Below the pieces are notes generated by a model. It did no database searches. It was not told the DNA's origin and saw only the letters and a list, made by a program, of their open reading frames with translations. This document shows positions 40,282 to 41,785 of a stretch of 41,785 bases of DNA, in pieces. Source of the stretch: CAZPBC01 sp964584775 (GTDB lineage: Bacteria; Chlamydiota; Chlamydiia; Chlamydiales; SLFE01); contig CAZPBC010000014.1 of assembly GCA_964584775.1 (NCBI GenBank), positions 1-41,785 on the forward strand. The letters are read 5' to 3'. Numbering within the stretch: position 1 is the stretch's first letter; each line of letters starts with the position of its first letter. Made by a program: the position numbers and the translations under genes.

Positions 40282-41733
40282 TTAAACACTGTATGAGCTG
40301 GCGCTGACTTTACCACCGGTTCCTGTCCAGTTCGTATGGAAGAACTTTCCACGCGGCTCATCCACCCGCTCGTAGGTGTGGGCACCGAAGAAGTCGCGCT
40401 GCGCTTGTAAGAGATTGGCTGGCAGGCGTGCGGTGCGGTAGCCATCGTAGAAGCTGAGGGCTGTCGAGAAGCAGGGAGTTGGAACTCCAAGCTCTGCCGA
40501 CTTGACCAGCACGCGGCGTAGAGATTCATGGCAGCGGGTGAGAACATCTTTAAAGAAGGGGTCGAGCATCAAGCTCTGCAGCTCTGGATTCTTGTCGTAA
40601 GCCTCTTTAATGTTCCCCAAGAACTTACTGCGGATGATACAGCCCTCTCTCCACATGAGAGCGACCGAGCCATATTGGATATCCCAGTCAAAGTTTTCTG
40701 AGGCGTCGTGCATCAGCATGAAGCCTTGCGCGTACGAAATGATTTTCGAGGCGTAAAGGGCTTGGCGGAGATCCTCTAAAAAGGCTTCGCGGTCACCGGT
40801 AAACATCGCATCAGGACCTTCCAGCTCTTTAGAAGCCACCACACGCTCCTCTTTTCTAGAGGAGAGGCATCGAGTGAAGACGGCCTCCGTGATCAGGGTG
40901 AGCGGCACTCCCATTTCGAGCGCACTCTGTCCTGCCCACTTTCCGGTTCCTTTTTGACCTGCGACATCGAGGATCTTGTCGACGAGAGGGCGACCATCTT
41001 TGTCCATGTGGGAGAAGATGTGGCTGGTGATTTCGATCAGATAGCTCGAAAGCTCACCGGCGTTCCACTTCTCGAAGGTGTCATGCAGTTCATCTGCCGT
41101 CATCCCTAGCGCCTGGTGCATCATTTGGTATGCCTCACAGATCAGCTGCATATCGCCATACTCAATTCCATTGTGTACCATTTTGACATAGTGGCCAGCT
41201 CCATCTTTACCTACCCAGTCACAACAGGGTTCACCGGTATCCGCCTTCGCGGCGATCGCTTGAAGGATCGGCTTGACTTCAGGCCATGCCTCAGGATTTC
41301 CACCAGGCATGATCGAAGGACCGTGGCGAGCTCCCTCTTCACCACCTGAAATTCCAGTTCCGACAAAGAGGATTCCTTTTTCTGCAAGTTCATGGGTACG
41401 TCGGTTGGTGTCTGTGAAGAGGCTGTTTCCTCCATCAATGATGATATCACCCTTTTCTAGGTGAGGAAGGAGGTGACCTATAAACTCATCGACAGGATCT
41501 CCTGCTTTAACCATGAGCATCACTTTACGAGGGCGCTTGAGTTTCGAAATGAACTCTTCAATAGAGTGTGTGCCGATGATGTTCGAACCTTTTGCTGCAT
41601 TGACAAGGAAGTCATCCACCTTTGAGGTGGTGCGGTTAAACACAGCCACGGTGAAGCCGTGGTCATTCATGTTCATTGCTAGGTTTTGCCCCATTACGGC
41701 AAGACCGATCAGTCCAATATCTGCTTCAGCCAT
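40282..41733 (-). CDS. gnd: 6-phosphogluconate dehydrogenase, decarboxylating
   Basis: This 483-residue enzyme of the oxidative pentose phosphate pathway converts 6-phosphogluconate to ribulose 5-phosphate with NADPH formation. The N-terminal Rossmann loop is 'IGLAVMGQNLAMNMNDHGFTVAVFNRT', with Asn-Arg-Thr marking NADP preference. 'VGTGISGGEEGARHGPSIMPGG' (substrate) and 'GAGHYVKMVHNGIEYGDMQLICEAY' (catalytic Lys) follow, and the all-helical C-terminal domain ends 'FFHTNWTGTGGKVSASSYSV'. It is full length. ATG 41733 has AGGAG upstream. It is monocistronic and terminated by the shared hairpin. Confidence 0.98.
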   Translation of the reverse strand: MAEADIGLIGLAVMGQNLAMNMNDHGFTVAVFNRTTSKVDDFLVNAAKGSNIIGTHSIEEFISKLKRPRKVMLMVKAGDPVDEFIGHLLPHLEKGDIIIDGGNSLFTDTNRRTHELAEKGILFVGTGISGGEEGARHGPSIMPGGNPEAWPEVKPILQAIAAKADTGEPCCDWVGKDGAGHYVKMVHNGIEYGDMQLICEAYQMMHQALGMTADELHDTFEKWNAGELSSYLIEITSHIFSHMDKDGRPLVDKILDVAGQKGTGKWAGQSALEMGVPLTLITEAVFTRCLSSRKEERVVASKELEGPDAMFTGDREAFLEDLRQALYASKIISYAQGFMLMHDASENFDWDIQYGSVALMWREGCIIRSKFLGNIKEAYDKNPELQSLMLDPFFKDVLTRCHESLRRVLVKSAELGVPTPCFSTALSFYDGYRTARLPANLLQAQRDFFGAHTYERVDEPRGKFFHTNWTGTGGKVSASSYSV

Positions 41734-41785
41734 CCTACTCTCCTTTTTTTACTAACTTAGATATCTCATGGGCACTCCCAAACGG

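Noticed and set aside
1..41785. CRISPR array, rRNA operon, integrase or IS transposase.
   Set aside because: No regularly spaced repeats, rRNA sequence or recombinase motifs were seen on either strand.

Overview
This window reads as chromosome of a chlamydia-like bacterium (phylum Chlamydiota), probably an environmental, amoeba- or arthropod-associated lineage rather than Chlamydia itself. The grounds are two cysteine-rich, signal-peptide-bearing, MOMP-like porins ending in Phe, the gene pairs dnaJ-rpsU and ftsK-yycJ, the run uppS-cdsA-cmk, a chlamydial-style ComEC lacking its C-terminal hydrolase domain, and accessory genes with eukaryote-like modules (LRR, BTB-like, kinase-like). Base composition looks close to balanced by eye, and no family-level assignment is made. 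There is no phage, insertion-sequence transposase, CRISPR array or rRNA operon.

Layout. 1-3150: a partial SnoaL-like gene, 3-methyladenine-DNA glycosylase, three small lipoproteins (two are paralogs) and an alpha/beta hydrolase, ending at a hairpin terminator shared with the next convergent gene. 3240-6800: two MOMP-like porins flanking a zinc alcohol dehydrogenase. 6861-13092: housekeeping genes (rlmN, a RhlE-type helicase, msrB as a lipoprotein) mixed with hypotheticals, a small YvlD-like membrane protein, a methyltransferase and a SMI1/KNR4-like protein. 13127-19330: comEC, a small exported protein and its frameshifted paralog, tRNA-His, uppP, ftsK and a YycJ-type hydrolase, mostly overlapping and co-directional. 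19218-25211 (minus strand): a coiled-coil protein, dnaJ, rpsU, a degenerate kinase and an SNF-family transporter. 25286-28853: a clear sigma70-type promoter driving a small protein, a 39-residue membrane peptide, a YkgJ-type cysteine-cluster protein, an Mrp-like ATPase and a phosphohexomutase. 28845-31987 (minus strand): two tandem paralogs with a BTB/POZ-like region followed by YopM/IpaH-style leucine-rich repeats. 32119-41733: an MgtE-like transporter, a 128-bp MITE-like inverted repeat, tRNA-Leu(CAA), lepA, uppS, cdsA, cmk, a pair of paralogous membrane/coiled-coil proteins and gnd.

How the genes work together. uppS and uppP make and recycle the undecaprenyl carrier, cdsA supplies CDP-diacylglycerol and cmk supplies CDP. 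The porins, lipoproteins and MsrB point to a disulfide-rich envelope. The accessory genes most worth attention are the BTB-LRR pair, the pseudokinase fused to an unknown domain and translationally coupled to a transporter, and the VGxFxxRR membrane/coiled-coil pair. Each of these is a plausible host-interaction protein family.
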